Source: Gordonia lacunae (GTDB lineage: Bacteria > Actinomycetota > Actinomycetes > Mycobacteriales > Mycobacteriaceae). Taken from it: a DNA stretch of 64,000 nucleotides. Shown here in pieces: positions 50,815 through 59,663 of the stretch. The notes under the pieces were generated by a model. That model saw only the letters and a list, made by a program, of their open reading frames with translations, was not told the origin of the DNA and ran no database searches. The stretch lies in contig NZ_NGFO01000003.1 of NCBI RefSeq assembly GCF_002149015.1, positions 52,779-116,778 on the forward strand, in the 5' to 3' direction. How positions within the stretch are numbered: position 1 is the stretch's first letter; each line of letters begins with the position of its first letter. Position numbers and translations under genes: made by a program.

Positions 50815-52040
50815 GCGCCGCGGCTCCCGAACATGTCGTCGTCGTCGGCGCCTCCCTCGCCGGTCTCCGTGCGGTGCAGACGGCCCGAGAGGTCGGGTTC
50901 ACCGGCAGACTCACCCTGATCGGCGACGAGATCCACCTGCCCTACGATCGACCCCCGCTGTCGAAGGAATACCTCGCGGCCGGACCATTGACCACCGCGC
51001 ACGAATTCCCGGGCACCGCGGATCTCACCGAGGTGCTGGCCATCGACCTCAAGATCAACACTTGTGCAACGGGTCTCGATCCGATGAGCCGTGAGGTCCA
51101 CACGAGGGATGGCAGCATCGGCTTCGATTCCCTGCTGATCGCCACCGGCGTCCGTGCCCGACGGCTCCCGGGAACCGAGCACCTGGCAGGCGTACACGTC
51201 CTGCGCGACCTGGACGACGCACACGCCATCCGGAACGGATTGGACGCCGGCGCTCGCGTGGTCATCATCGGCGCGGGCTTCATCGGCGCAGAGGTCGCCT
51301 CGGCTGCGGTGAAACGCGGTCTGGAACCGATCATTCTCGAGGCCGCACCCACGCCGCTGGTGCGGGCGGTCGGTGAGGCCGGCGGCACCGGCCTGGCGAG
51401 ACTGCACGCGCGCCACGGGGTGGACCTCCGGTGTGGGGTCGCTGTCTCCGAACTGCTCGGAGACGAGCGGGTCGAGGCCGTGCGGCTCGCGGACGGTACC
51501 GAGATCCCGGCCGACCTGGTCGTCGTCGGCATCGGCGCCGACCCAGCGACGGACTGGCTGACCGATTCCGGACTCCGGCTCGACAACGGGGTGGTGTGCG
51601 ACGAGACGCTTCGCGCCCACGAGAAGGTCTGGGCGGCAGGAGATGTGGCACGGTGGACCAACCCTTTGTTCGACTCGCCGATGCGACTCGAGCACTGGAC
51701 GAACGCGGGCGAACAGGCGGTCCATGCCATGGAGAATCTCCTGGCCCCGGCGGACGCCACCCCATATCAACACGTGCCGTACTTCTGGTCGGATTGGTAC
51801 GGACATCGGATCCAGTTCGCCGGGCTGCCCGTCGGCGAACCCCACATCGTCAGCGGTGATTGGGATTCCGACGAAGTCGTCGCGCTGTACCGCGACGGAG
51901 ATCGGTTGATCGGAGCCCTCGCCGTGAACCGCCGAGGCGACATCATGAAGTACCGGGTGCAGATCTCTCGACGCGGAAGCTGTTACGCAGCAATGGCTTT
52001 CGCCGCAAAACGCAACGCCGCGGCCGCGACGAGCGCCTGA
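50811..52040 (+). CDS. FAD-dependent ferredoxin reductase (second P450 system)
   Basis: 409 residues from the ATG at 50811, which overlaps the stop of the PPDK-like gene. FAD motif GASLAGLRA near residue 15, HLPYDRPPLSKEY near 42, NAD motif IGAGFIGAEVASAA near 155 and VWAAGDVARW near 273 place it in the rhodocoxin reductase family. It should reduce the 3Fe-4S ferredoxin encoded at 45768 and so drive the second P450. Co-translation with a phosphotransfer protein hints that P450 oxidation and phosphorylation serve one pathway. Confidence 0.9.
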   Translation: MSAAAPEHVVVVGASLAGLRAVQTAREVGFTGRLTLIGDEIHLPYDRPPLSKEYLAAGPLTTAHEFPGTADLTEVLAIDLKINTCATGLDPMSREVHTRDGSIGFDSLLIATGVRARRLPGTEHLAGVHVLRDLDDAHAIRNGLDAGARVVIIGAGFIGAEVASAAVKRGLEPIILEAAPTPLVRAVGEAGGTGLARLHARHGVDLRCGVAVSELLGDERVEAVRLADGTEIPADLVVVGIGADPATDWLTDSGLRLDNGVVCDETLRAHEKVWAAGDVARWTNPLFDSPMRLEHWTNAGEQAVHAMENLLAPADATPYQHVPYFWSDWYGHRIQFAGLPVGEPHIVSGDWDSDEVVALYRDGDRLIGALAVNRRGDIMKYRVQISRRGSCYAAMAFAAKRNAAAATSA

Positions 52041-52064
52041 CATCCAGACGGAGGAGTTGAGAAC

Positions 52065-53498
52065 GTGCACGTTCATGACGATGTTTTCATCGGTGGTCGT
52101 TGGGTTCGGTCCGCTTCGTCCGCCCGCATCGAGGTCCTCAACCCGGCCACCGAAGAGGCGTGGGCATCGGTCCCCGACGGGGACGAGCACGACATCGATC
52201 AGGCGGTCCGGGCCGCCCGGAGCGCTTTCCCCGCCTGGTCTGCCACCAGCCCGGCCGACCGGGCTGCCGTGCTGCATCGGCTGGCCGACGAGCTCGACGC
52301 CCGTGCGGCCGCGATGTCGCGGATCATCACCACCGAGAACGGCACCCCGATCGCGGAGAGTGGCGCCGCGCCCGGTCACAGCGCTGCCCACCTGCGATTG
52401 ACCGCCGACCTTGCTGGTCTCCTCGACTCCGTCGACGACCGACCGAATCCGATGGCACCGGGACACACGGTCGTACGTCGGGTCCCGGTCGGCGTCGCCG
52501 GGCTGATCACGCCCTGGAACTTCCCCCTGGGCCTGATCATCATCAAACTCGGACCGGCCTTGCTTGCCGGCTGCACCGTGGTGATCAAACCGGCCCCGGA
52601 GACACCCATGGCCATGCGCGCACTCATGGATGCGGTCGCGGCAGCCGGTGTTCCGGACGGCGTCGTCAATCTCGTCACCGGCGCCACCGACGCGGGCACG
52701 GCGCTGGTGGGTCATCCTGACGTCGACAAGATCTCGTTCACCGGGTCGACGAACGTCGGCCGCATCATTGCTCGCACATGCGGCGAGCGCCTGCGACCGG
52801 TGACCCTCGAACTCGGCGGCAAGTCACCGGCGATCGTCCTCGACGACTTCGACCGAGAGATGTTCACCCGCAACCTGTTGCGAGTGTCGATGCGCAACAC
52901 CGGCCAGACCTGCAAGGCGTGTACCCGTCTGCTGGTTCCCGCACACCGGCACGACGAGATCGCGACCCTGGCCGGCGAGATCGTGTCCGCCGCCCCCATG
53001 GGCGACCCCTTCGACCCGGCCACGTTCTTCGGCCCCGTGGTGTCGGCCCGCCAGCGCGACCGCGTCGCCGGCTATCTGAACGCCGGACACGCCGAGGGCG
53101 CCACATCGGTGACCGGCGGCGACGTCTCCACCCGCTTCGACCGGGGCTTCTACATCGAGCCCACTGTCTTCTCCCATGTCACCCCGCAGATGACGATCGC
53201 GCGCGAAGAGATCTTCGGCCCGGTCCTGTCGGTGATTCCCTACCACGACATCGACGACGCCGTGGCGATCGCCAACGACTCGCCGTATGGATTGGCCGCC
53301 ACGGTGTTCGGGACCGACGAAACACGGGCGACAGCGGTCGCCGAGCGTCTCGCCACCGGAAACGTCGGCATCAACCACTACGGGTCGAACGCGGCCGCCC
53401 CGTTCGGTGGTCACAAGGACAGCGGGTTGGGTACCGAATTCGCCGCCGAGGGCCTGGACGCATATCTCCAATTCACCTCGATCCACTACCAATCCTGA
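52065..53498 (+). CDS. Aldehyde dehydrogenase (second system)
   Basis: A 477-residue ALDH from a GTG preceded by GGAGGAG. Glu249 (TLELGGKS), catalytic Cys283 (NTGQTCKACTR), ITPWNFPLG and EEIFGPVLSVI are intact. It resembles the aldehyde dehydrogenase at 24354 but is clearly a separate paralogue. With the alcohol dehydrogenase that follows, it completes alcohol-to-acid oxidation for the product of the second P450. Confidence 0.9.
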   Translation: MHVHDDVFIGGRWVRSASSARIEVLNPATEEAWASVPDGDEHDIDQAVRAARSAFPAWSATSPADRAAVLHRLADELDARAAAMSRIITTENGTPIAESGAAPGHSAAHLRLTADLAGLLDSVDDRPNPMAPGHTVVRRVPVGVAGLITPWNFPLGLIIIKLGPALLAGCTVVIKPAPETPMAMRALMDAVAAAGVPDGVVNLVTGATDAGTALVGHPDVDKISFTGSTNVGRIIARTCGERLRPVTLELGGKSPAIVLDDFDREMFTRNLLRVSMRNTGQTCKACTRLLVPAHRHDEIATLAGEIVSAAPMGDPFDPATFFGPVVSARQRDRVAGYLNAGHAEGATSVTGGDVSTRFDRGFYIEPTVFSHVTPQMTIAREEIFGPVLSVIPYHDIDDAVAIANDSPYGLAATVFGTDETRATAVAERLATGNVGINHYGSNAAAPFGGHKDSGLGTEFAAEGLDAYLQFTSIHYQS

Positions 53499-53521
53499 AC
53501 TTACCGAGAAAGAGAGACGCC

Positions 53522-54604
53522 ATGAGAGCAGCGGTCATGTGGGGCCCGGGCAAGCCCTTCGAGGTCCAGGAGATCGAGGTCGCCGATCCCGCCCCTGGCC
53601 AGGTCGCGGTCGACCTCCACAGCTGCGGGGTGTGTGCATCGGATCTCTCCCTGACGACCGCGTTCGGGCAGCCCACCCCCGTCGTACTCGGGCACGAGGG
53701 CTCCGGGATCGTGACAGCGGTAGGCGATGGGGTCGACTCGGTCGAGGTGGGCACTCATGTTGTGCTCGTCTGGGTTCCGCCGTGCGGCAAGTGTGCGCCG
53801 TGTCGCCGCGGCGACGACTATTTGTGCGCCAACCGACGCTCGTCGGCGGACAAACGTGCGGGCAAGGGCGCGGCCTGGGCGTCTCCGCTCAGCGTCGGCG
53901 GCACCGAGATCCATCAGGGCATGGCCACCTCCACTTTTGCCCAGCGGACCGTCGTACCGGCGAACGCCGTCGTCCGCATCGACGATGACGTACCGTTCCC
54001 CGTCGCCGCGATGATGGGTTGCGCCGTTCCGACCGGCGTGGGCGCCGCGCTCCGCAGCGCCCACGTCCAACCGGGTGACAACGTTGCCGTGATCGGTTGT
54101 GGTGCAGTAGGACTCAACGCTGTCATGGGAGCTGTGGTCGCCGGCGCGGCGCGTGTGATCGCCATCGACCCGATGCCGGAGCGGCAGGCTCTGGCGAAGG
54201 AGGTGGGGGCCACCGAGGGGATCGACCCCGGCCAACTCGACGGGCTCAGCGGCCTCGACGTGGTCATCGACGCCGTCGGCGCCCCGGCAACGGTGAGCAG
54301 CGCATGGAAGGCGGTGCGTCGTGGCGGCACCGTGACCGTGGTGGGTGCCGGGCGCCCACATCAGGTCGTGGAGATCAACGCCTACGAACTCTTCCACGAC
54401 GACAAGAAGCTCACCGGGAGTTTTCACGGCGGCATCAGTATGCACCGGGACCTGCCCATGCTCGTGGGGCTGTGGCGCACCGGCCGCCTGCCGGTGGAGA
54501 AGCTGATCACCACCACGGCGGATCTGTCCGAGATCAACGAGGCGGTCGACGCTCAGCAGAGCGGCCGGGCACTACGGGTCGTGTTGAGGCCACAGCCCCG
54601 ATGA
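53522..54604 (+). CDS. Zinc alcohol dehydrogenase (second system)
   Basis: 360 residues from the ATG at 53522. Catalytic zinc ligands Cys38 (CGVCASD) and His58 (GHEGSG), structural zinc Cys residues in CGKCAPCRRGDDYLC and the cofactor motif GCGAVGLNAVMGA are all present. It belongs to the same class as the enzyme at 30589. It lies in the run 49204-54604, after the ALDH gene. Confidence 0.9.
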   Translation: MRAAVMWGPGKPFEVQEIEVADPAPGQVAVDLHSCGVCASDLSLTTAFGQPTPVVLGHEGSGIVTAVGDGVDSVEVGTHVVLVWVPPCGKCAPCRRGDDYLCANRRSSADKRAGKGAAWASPLSVGGTEIHQGMATSTFAQRTVVPANAVVRIDDDVPFPVAAMMGCAVPTGVGAALRSAHVQPGDNVAVIGCGAVGLNAVMGAVVAGAARVIAIDPMPERQALAKEVGATEGIDPGQLDGLSGLDVVIDAVGAPATVSSAWKAVRRGGTVTVVGAGRPHQVVEINAYELFHDDKKLTGSFHGGISMHRDLPMLVGLWRTGRLPVEKLITTTADLSEINEAVDAQQSGRALRVVLRPQPR

Positions 54605-54737
54605 ACTCGAGTCTGCTGATCGTCCCGGCGTACACATCGCCTCACCACACGGACGACGTCGGCGAGCGTGCTCCGTTCACCCACTCCCCGACTGACCACC
54701 ACCGAACATCGACGTGCACATCCGGAGAGGAAACTCC

Positions 54738-55331
54738 ATGAGTTACACCGAGAAGGACGAGTTCGAGGTCCTGCACGGACTTCGCATCAAGGGCATGACG
54801 CAGCCCGAGGAGGTCGCCGAGTCGACCGGTCTCGACAAGGGGCTCGTCACCGAGATCCTCGACGGAGCTGTGGAGTGCGAGCGCGCCCGCCATCGAACCG
54901 GCGGAAAGGTGCAGGGTTACATGCTCACCGCCGCCGGCCGTGAGCGCCATCAAGCGCTGCGCACAGCCGGCGTTCCTGAGAGTCTCACCGAGCTCACGGC
55001 CGCCTACGTGGCATTTCTCGGTCCCAACCGTGGTTTCAAGGCACTCACCACCAAGTGGCAGACGGAGGCGGACGGAGACACCTCAGTGGTACTGCCCGAC
55101 CTGAGAGCCCTGAACGCCGACGTCGGCGAGGTCGTGGACCTGGCAGCCGAGTCGCTCCCTCGGATGACGACGTACAAAACCCGGTTCGCAAGGGCGCTGG
55201 GCGCTTTCGAGACCGGTGACGCGGCGGCGCTCGCTCGACCGATGTCGGGCTCCTACCACGACGTGTGGATGGAACTTCACGAAGATCTCATCCAGGTCCT
55301 GGGCCGGGAACGCACCGACGCCGACGAGTGA
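54738..55331 (+). CDS. Winged-helix-like protein of unknown role
   Basis: 197 residues from the ATG at 54738 (GGAGAGG site). The first 75 residues look like a winged helix (VLHGLRIKGMTQPEEVAESTGLDKGLVTEILD, then a wing ending GYMLTAAGRERH). The remaining 120 are helical and rich in acidic residues, with no family I recognise. It follows the second oxidation operon after 133 bp and precedes a convergent terminator. It may be a regulator or a partner of the phosphotransfer proteins. Confidence 0.65.
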   Translation: MSYTEKDEFEVLHGLRIKGMTQPEEVAESTGLDKGLVTEILDGAVECERARHRTGGKVQGYMLTAAGRERHQALRTAGVPESLTELTAAYVAFLGPNRGFKALTTKWQTEADGDTSVVLPDLRALNADVGEVVDLAAESLPRMTTYKTRFARALGAFETGDAAALARPMSGSYHDVWMELHEDLIQVLGRERTDADE

Positions 55332-55334
55332 CCG

Positions 55335-55383
55335 CCGACGGCGTCCATCCCTGATCGGTAGATCGGTGGGTGGACGCCGTCGG
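55335..55383. terminator. 13-bp hairpin between convergent genes
   Basis: CCGACGGCGTCCA (55335-55347) pairs perfectly with TGGACGCCGTCGG (55371-55383), loop 23 nt. It starts three bases after the winged-helix gene and ends 53 bp before the minus-strand oxidoreductase. Confidence 0.7.
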
Positions 55384-55436
55384 TGCCGCGTGGATGTCCA
55401 CCGTGATCGCCCCTTCTCCCGCACGGGGTGTTCCGA

Positions 55437-56414
55437 TCAGGGCAACAGGATGATCTTGCCGAACGACTCGCCGGCTTCCATTGCACGATGCGCCGCTGCC
55501 GCCTCCGAGAGCGGAAATGCGCGAGCGATGGGTGGCGGTCGCACCCCGCGCTCGACGACGAGATCGAGCAGTCCGCGAAAGTCCTGGGGTCCGCCCATGG
55601 TCGTACCGAGAAGGCTGAACTGACCGAAGTAGAAGCCGCGCACGTCCATTCGGGCCTCTTCTGCGACGTTCGCACCGAGCACGACCACTCGGCCTCCTGG
55701 CCGAAGTGCCTCGACAGATCGTTCCCACAGGCCAACGGGATCCAGCACCACATCGAATCCGCGACCGTCGGGCGAGAGTCGCTTCGCCTGCGCAGGCCAG
55801 TCGTCATCGCTGTGGAGCACTCCGGATTCGGCACCGGCCTGCTGGGCCAGCCCGATCTTGGACGGGGTCGAGCCCGCCACGACCACGTGCGCGCCCACGG
55901 CCACCGCAATGTGTACGGCCATCGTCGCAACACCTCCGCCGGCACCCACGATCAGCAGCGACTCTCCGTCTGTCAGACCAGCGCGCGTGACCAGCGCCCG
56001 GAAGCACGTCACCCCCACCAGGGGCAGGGCGGCTGCCTGCTCCCATGAGTAGGACTCGGGTCTGGGCGCCAGACATTCCTCGGGAACGCTGACGCATTCG
56101 GCGTAGGTCCCCCGCGTCGTGTCGCCAAGGATCTCCCATTCGTCGCCGGGCGCCTGAGAACGGTCGCCCCAGAACAGCGATGGCAGAATGAGGACCTCCT
56201 CGCCGGTGTCGGTTCGGACACCGGCACCGTCGGCACCCGGAACGTGAGGGAGCGGCGAGTTGTAGCGTCCCCGCCGGACGAGGACGTCGTGCCAGTTCAG
56301 GGCGCTGGCCCGCAACTCGACATCGACCCAGCCCGGGCGTGCCCCGGGGGACTCGATTTCTTGGCACACGAGCGACTCGGGCCCGCCGAACCCGGTCATC
56401 ACCGCGGCACGCAT
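55437..56414 (-). CDS. Zinc-free MDR oxidoreductase (quinone oxidoreductase-like)
   Basis: 325 residues from the ATG at 56414 with GGAGG in front; the frame stays open further but lacks a site. The cofactor motif is VGAGGGVATMAVHIA near residue 150. The zinc ligands of alcohol dehydrogenases are absent, placing it with quinone oxidoreductases and enoyl reductases. Last in the run 57783-55437 after a MaoC hydratase and a CitE-like lyase, so it may reduce an enoyl-CoA or enone formed there. Confidence 0.75.
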   Translation of the reverse strand: MRAAVMTGFGGPESLVCQEIESPGARPGWVDVELRASALNWHDVLVRRGRYNSPLPHVPGADGAGVRTDTGEEVLILPSLFWGDRSQAPGDEWEILGDTTRGTYAECVSVPEECLAPRPESYSWEQAAALPLVGVTCFRALVTRAGLTDGESLLIVGAGGGVATMAVHIAVAVGAHVVVAGSTPSKIGLAQQAGAESGVLHSDDDWPAQAKRLSPDGRGFDVVLDPVGLWERSVEALRPGGRVVVLGANVAEEARMDVRGFYFGQFSLLGTTMGGPQDFRGLLDLVVERGVRPPPIARAFPLSEAAAAHRAMEAGESFGKIILLP

Positions 56415-56446
56415 CGGCACCTCCAGCTCCGTGACACGACCAGTCC

Positions 56447-57334
56447 CTACGCGTCGGTCGCGGACTGCAGCGCCAGAACGCGCTGCGCTTGCTTCAGATG
56501 GGGCAGATCGAGCATCCGGCCATCGAGTGCCACGGCGCCGACACCTGCTGCGAAGGCCTCGACCACGCGGGTCGCGTACTCCACTTCGGCAGCGGTCGGC
56601 GTAAACGCTGCGTTGATGATGTCCACCTGCGCCGGGTGTATCGCGATCCGTCCGCTGAACCCTTCCGCACGAGCTCGACGCGACGACTCGGCGAGCCCCT
56701 CGCCATCCCGGATGTCGACGTACAGGGTTTCGACCGCCTCGACCTCGGCGGCCCGCGCACCCATCAGGGTCAAGGACCGAACGAGTTGATAGGTGTTCGC
56801 CCACTGACCATCCGGCGCCAGGTTCGTCGTCGCACCGAGTGCGGCACTCAGGTCCTCGGCCCCCCAGGTGAGCCCGTACAGCCGGGACAGTCCTGCATCC
56901 GCGAAGTCTCCCAACCGGAACGGCGCGATGGCCGTCTCCGTTGCTACCGGGAGCACCCGGATCGCCCCTGCGGCAATCCCGCTCGCCGATTCCAGGGCCT
57001 CTAGGTAGTGATGGACCCGGACAACATCGGACGGTCCGTCGATCTTCGGGATCACCAGGCCGGCCGGCATCGACGGCACGACCGCCGCGAGATCAGACAG
57101 AGCCAACCCGGAATCGAGCGGATTGATCCGAACCCACAGCTGCGGGGCTCCGCCTTCGGATGCGTGAGACCGGATGAACTCTGTAACCAATTCCCGGGCC
57201 AGGTCTTTCCGACTGCTGGTGACCGCGTCCTCGAGGTCGAGGATCACCGCGTCGGCAGTCGAATGGCCGACCTTCGAGAGCTTCTTCTCGCTGTCACCGG
57301 GTACGAACAGGAACGAACGGATCGGACGGCTCAT
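56447..57334 (-). CDS. HpcH/HpaI-CitE family CoA-ester lyase
   Basis: A 295-residue TIM-barrel protein of the citrate lyase beta/malyl-CoA lyase type. RSFLFVPGDSEKKLSK at the N-terminus binds CoA, VILDLEDAVTSSRKDLAR near 30 carries metal-binding acidic residues, and LVIPKIDGPSDV and GFSGRIAIHPAQVDIIN are further signatures. It would split a 3-hydroxyacyl-CoA with a carboxyl or methyl branch into two pieces. The ATG overlaps the stop of the MaoC gene; the pair resembles methylmalyl-CoA-type hydratase/lyase units. Confidence 0.8.
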   Translation of the reverse strand: MSRPIRSFLFVPGDSEKKLSKVGHSTADAVILDLEDAVTSSRKDLARELVTEFIRSHASEGGAPQLWVRINPLDSGLALSDLAAVVPSMPAGLVIPKIDGPSDVVRVHHYLEALESASGIAAGAIRVLPVATETAIAPFRLGDFADAGLSRLYGLTWGAEDLSAALGATTNLAPDGQWANTYQLVRSLTLMGARAAEVEAVETLYVDIRDGEGLAESSRRARAEGFSGRIAIHPAQVDIINAAFTPTAAEVEYATRVVEAFAAGVGAVALDGRMLDLPHLKQAQRVLALQSATDA

Positions 57335-57783
57335 GCCGGCTTCTTCCGCTGGAGACCACTCCGCTTGCAGGAGGCCACCAACTCGTCATTCTGGTTGAAC
57401 GCCCGATGGAAGAACGTCACGATTCCCTGGTCGGGACGCGACTTCGAGTCCCGCAGTTCGATCACCTCGGTGACGACCCGAAGCGTGTCACCGTGAAAGA
57501 CCGGCTTCGGGAAGCGCACCTCGTCCCACCCCAGGTTCGCGACGGCCGTCCCGAGTGTGGTGTCGCCCACCGAGATCCCCACCATCAGCCCGAGCGTGAA
57601 CGCACTGTTCACGATCCGCTGACTGAAGGGGGTGCCCTTCATGTACTCCTCATCGAGATGGAGTAGCGCCGGATTGTGCGTCATCGCCGTGAACATCACA
57701 TTGTCGGTCTCCGTGACCGTCCGCCGGATCGGATGATCAAATGTCTGCCCTACCGACAACTCGTCGAACCACACTCCGGCCAC
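57331..57783 (-). CDS. MaoC-family hydratase
   Basis: A 150-residue hotdog protein with THNPALLHLDEEY near residue 35 in place of the usual D-x4-H; Asn and His are kept but the Asp is changed, as in the mesaconyl-CoA-hydratase-like branch. The GTG start follows AAGGGA. ATGA overlap with the CitE-like gene suggests hydration then cleavage of a branched dicarboxylic acyl-CoA. The operator-like sequence at 57819 lies 35 bp upstream. Confidence 0.7.
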   Translation of the reverse strand: MAGVWFDELSVGQTFDHPIRRTVTETDNVMFTAMTHNPALLHLDEEYMKGTPFSQRIVNSAFTLGLMVGISVGDTTLGTAVANLGWDEVRFPKPVFHGDTLRVVTEVIELRDSKSRPDQGIVTFFHRAFNQNDELVASCKRSGLQRKKPA

Positions 57784-57818
57784 GTTTCAGTCCCTTCATC
57801 ATCCCGCGAACTGTCTTA

Positions 57819-57829
57819 TGGTAGGACCT
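57819..57829. promoter_or_regulatory. Weak FadR-type operator (TGGT-AGG-ACCT)
   Basis: One arm is perfect and the other has one change. It sits within CTGT-N19-ACAG, 35 bp upstream of the MaoC gene. If used, the MaoC/CitE/MDR unit belongs to the same regulon and marks the right boundary of the island. Confidence 0.4.
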
Positions 57830-57889
57830 TAAAACAGTCGGGTCAAACATCCGACGATAAGCGACGGGCCGCAGGCCGGCGTGCGGGTT

Positions 57890-58285
57890 TCACCCCGCAG
57901 GCGTGATGACGATCCCCACGCTGCCGTGCTTGCCGCGGCGGATCTTGCTGCCGAGGATGGTGATCTTGCCGAGGAGTCCGTACTTGCGGGCGATCGCGCG
58001 CTTCACGCGGTCGCTGCCGGCCTCGTCGAGGACCTCGGCGGTACCGCTGACGGGCGTGCCGAACGTCTTGTGACCCCGCACATCACAGGCCTGCACGACG
58101 ACGCGGGGGTCGCGTCGCAGGCGCTTGACCTTCCACGAGTCGGCGACGGTCCACATGACGAGGCGGTCGCCGTCGAGCGCCGCCCACAGCGGTGAGGTCA
58201 CCGCGGTGCCGTCCTTGCGGTAGGTCGTCAGGCTCACGTACTTGGCGGTGCCTGCTTCGCCGAATGCCGCCGCGCTCGAGGTCAT
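57890..58285 (-). CDS. PPOX-class F420-type flavoprotein
   Basis: A 131-residue split-barrel protein of the pyridoxamine-5'-phosphate-oxidase-like superfamily (KYVSLTTYRKDGTAVTSPLW near residue 15, WKVKRLRRDPRVVVQ near 50). Actinobacterial members bind F420 or FMN. The ATG overlaps the stop of the gene at 58282. It is not obviously tied to the catabolic island. Confidence 0.8.
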   Translation of the reverse strand: MTSSAAAFGEAGTAKYVSLTTYRKDGTAVTSPLWAALDGDRLVMWTVADSWKVKRLRRDPRVVVQACDVRGHKTFGTPVSGTAEVLDEAGSDRVKRAIARKYGLLGKITILGSKIRRGKHGSVGIVITPAG

Positions 58286-59028
58286 GCGGCCATGCTACGG
58301 GCAAACAGCGTCTGCGCGTGGCCGCTCGATGAGCCCGCGGGCCCGGTGCTCTCACCGAGCACCCCGGCGTCGCAGAGTGTCGCCCAGGCGGTGACCTGAT
58401 TCGCCGACAGGACCGGCTTGCCGAGCTCGGCTTCGAGGCCGGCGAGGATGTCGTAGGTCCAGAGGTTGGTGCAGGACACGAAGATCGCGTCGGCGTCGGG
58501 GTGGTCCGCGGCCCGGATGAGGTCCGCGGTCACGGGATATGGGATCGTCCAGATCTCGTGGTCACGACCGAGCCCCGCCTGCGCGACGACGCCCCGGCCG
58601 GATTCGGCGAGGAAGTCGCACAACAGTCCGGTGAGCGCGGCGGTGTACGGGGTCGCGACCGAGAGCGTACCGATGTCCAGCGCGTCGAGGGCACGGATCA
58701 GGGCCTCGGAGGTCGTCACCGCCCGGTCGGCGCCGGCCGCGAGCATGCAGTTCGAGATCTCGAGCGCCCCCGCCATCCCGTAGACGAAGCTTCCCGACGC
58801 GCAGGCATAGCCGAAGGAGCGGGGTCCGACAGACGACACGGCCCGCACCGCGGCGGCTATCTCGGCGTGATTGTTCAGATCGCGACACAGTTCGACGTCG
58901 ACCGGTGCGTCGATGAACCCGGTGCGGGTGAAGTACAGCGACACCGAGTCCGGCATCCATCGCCACAGCTCACGATCGAGAGCCATGTCGAAAGGGCACA
59001 CCATCCCGATGCCGATCTGGGCCGTCAT
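58282..59028 (-). CDS. Asp/Glu racemase-superfamily protein (maleate isomerase/arylmalonate decarboxylase-like)
   Basis: About 248 residues from the ATG at 59028; the frame is open upstream but overlaps the next gene. Two Cys residues are placed as in the family: GYACASGSF near residue 77 and FVSCTNLWT near 190. Such pairs act in maleate cis-trans isomerase and racemases. No ribosome-binding site is seen, so a leaderless transcript is possible. The substrate is unknown. Confidence 0.7.
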   Translation of the reverse strand: MTAQIGIGMVCPFDMALDRELWRWMPDSVSLYFTRTGFIDAPVDVELCRDLNNHAEIAAAVRAVSSVGPRSFGYACASGSFVYGMAGALEISNCMLAAGADRAVTTSEALIRALDALDIGTLSVATPYTAALTGLLCDFLAESGRGVVAQAGLGRDHEIWTIPYPVTADLIRAADHPDADAIFVSCTNLWTYDILAGLEAELGKPVLSANQVTAWATLCDAGVLGESTGPAGSSSGHAQTLFARSMAA

Positions 59029-59057
59029 GCAGGGATGATGACATATTGTCGGATTGT

Positions 59058-59663
59058 CTACAATCGCTGCGGATAGGCGGCGCGGAGTGCTGCGTCCACA
59101 TCCGCCCGGATCACGCATCCGTAGGCGTGATCGTTGACCATTCCCGTCGCCTGCATGAGGGCGAACATCGTCGTCGGACCGACGAAGCGCCAGCCACGCT
59201 TCTTCAGGTCCTTCGACAGCGCGACCGACTCGGGCGAGGTCGTCATCGAGCCGGGCACATGCTCCCCGGCGGGGGCGTATCCCCAGAAATAGGACTCCAG
59301 CGAGCCGTGCTCGTCGATGAGCTCGACCGCTCGGCGCGCGTTGTTGATCGACGCCTCGATCTTGCCGCGGTGCCGAACGATGCCGGCATCGGCGAGCAAC
59401 CGGGTGACGTCGGTATCGGCGAAGCGGGCCACCTGCTCGATGTCGAATCCGGCGAACGCGGCCCGGAAGTTCTCGCGCTTGGTCAGGATTGTCCGCCAGC
59501 TCAGCCCCGACTGGAAACCCTCGAGGCAGACGCGCTCGAACAGCGCCGTGTCGCCGGCGATCGGGAATCCCCACTCCGTGTCGTGGTAGGTGGTCTCCGG
59601 CTCACGCGCCGCCCACAGGCAGCGCGCCCGACCGTCGGCGATCGTTATGGTGTCGTCAGGCAT
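59058..59663 (-). CDS. tag: DNA-3-methyladenine glycosylase I
   Basis: A 201-residue base-excision repair enzyme. The N-terminal DGRARCLWA followed by YHDTEWGFP carries the family's Cys and His zinc ligands and substrate Trp and Glu; LEGFQSGLSWRTILTKRENFR near 50 and ATGMVNDHAYGCVIR near the end complete the signature. It removes 3-methyladenine from alkylated DNA. Divergent from the sigma factor gene, with a 254-bp gap in which I see no clear operator. Confidence 0.92.
   Translation of the reverse strand: MPDDTITIADGRARCLWAAREPETTYHDTEWGFPIAGDTALFERVCLEGFQSGLSWRTILTKRENFRAAFAGFDIEQVARFADTDVTRLLADAGIVRHRGKIEASINNARRAVELIDEHGSLESYFWGYAPAGEHVPGSMTTSPESVALSKDLKKRGWRFVGPTTMFALMQATGMVNDHAYGCVIRADVDAALRAAYPQRL

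Noticed and set aside
50127..52715. An 862-codon minus-strand open frame opposite the PPDK-like, reductase and ALDH genes
   Set aside because: The plus-strand genes have intact catalytic motifs; the antisense product has no recognisable domain.
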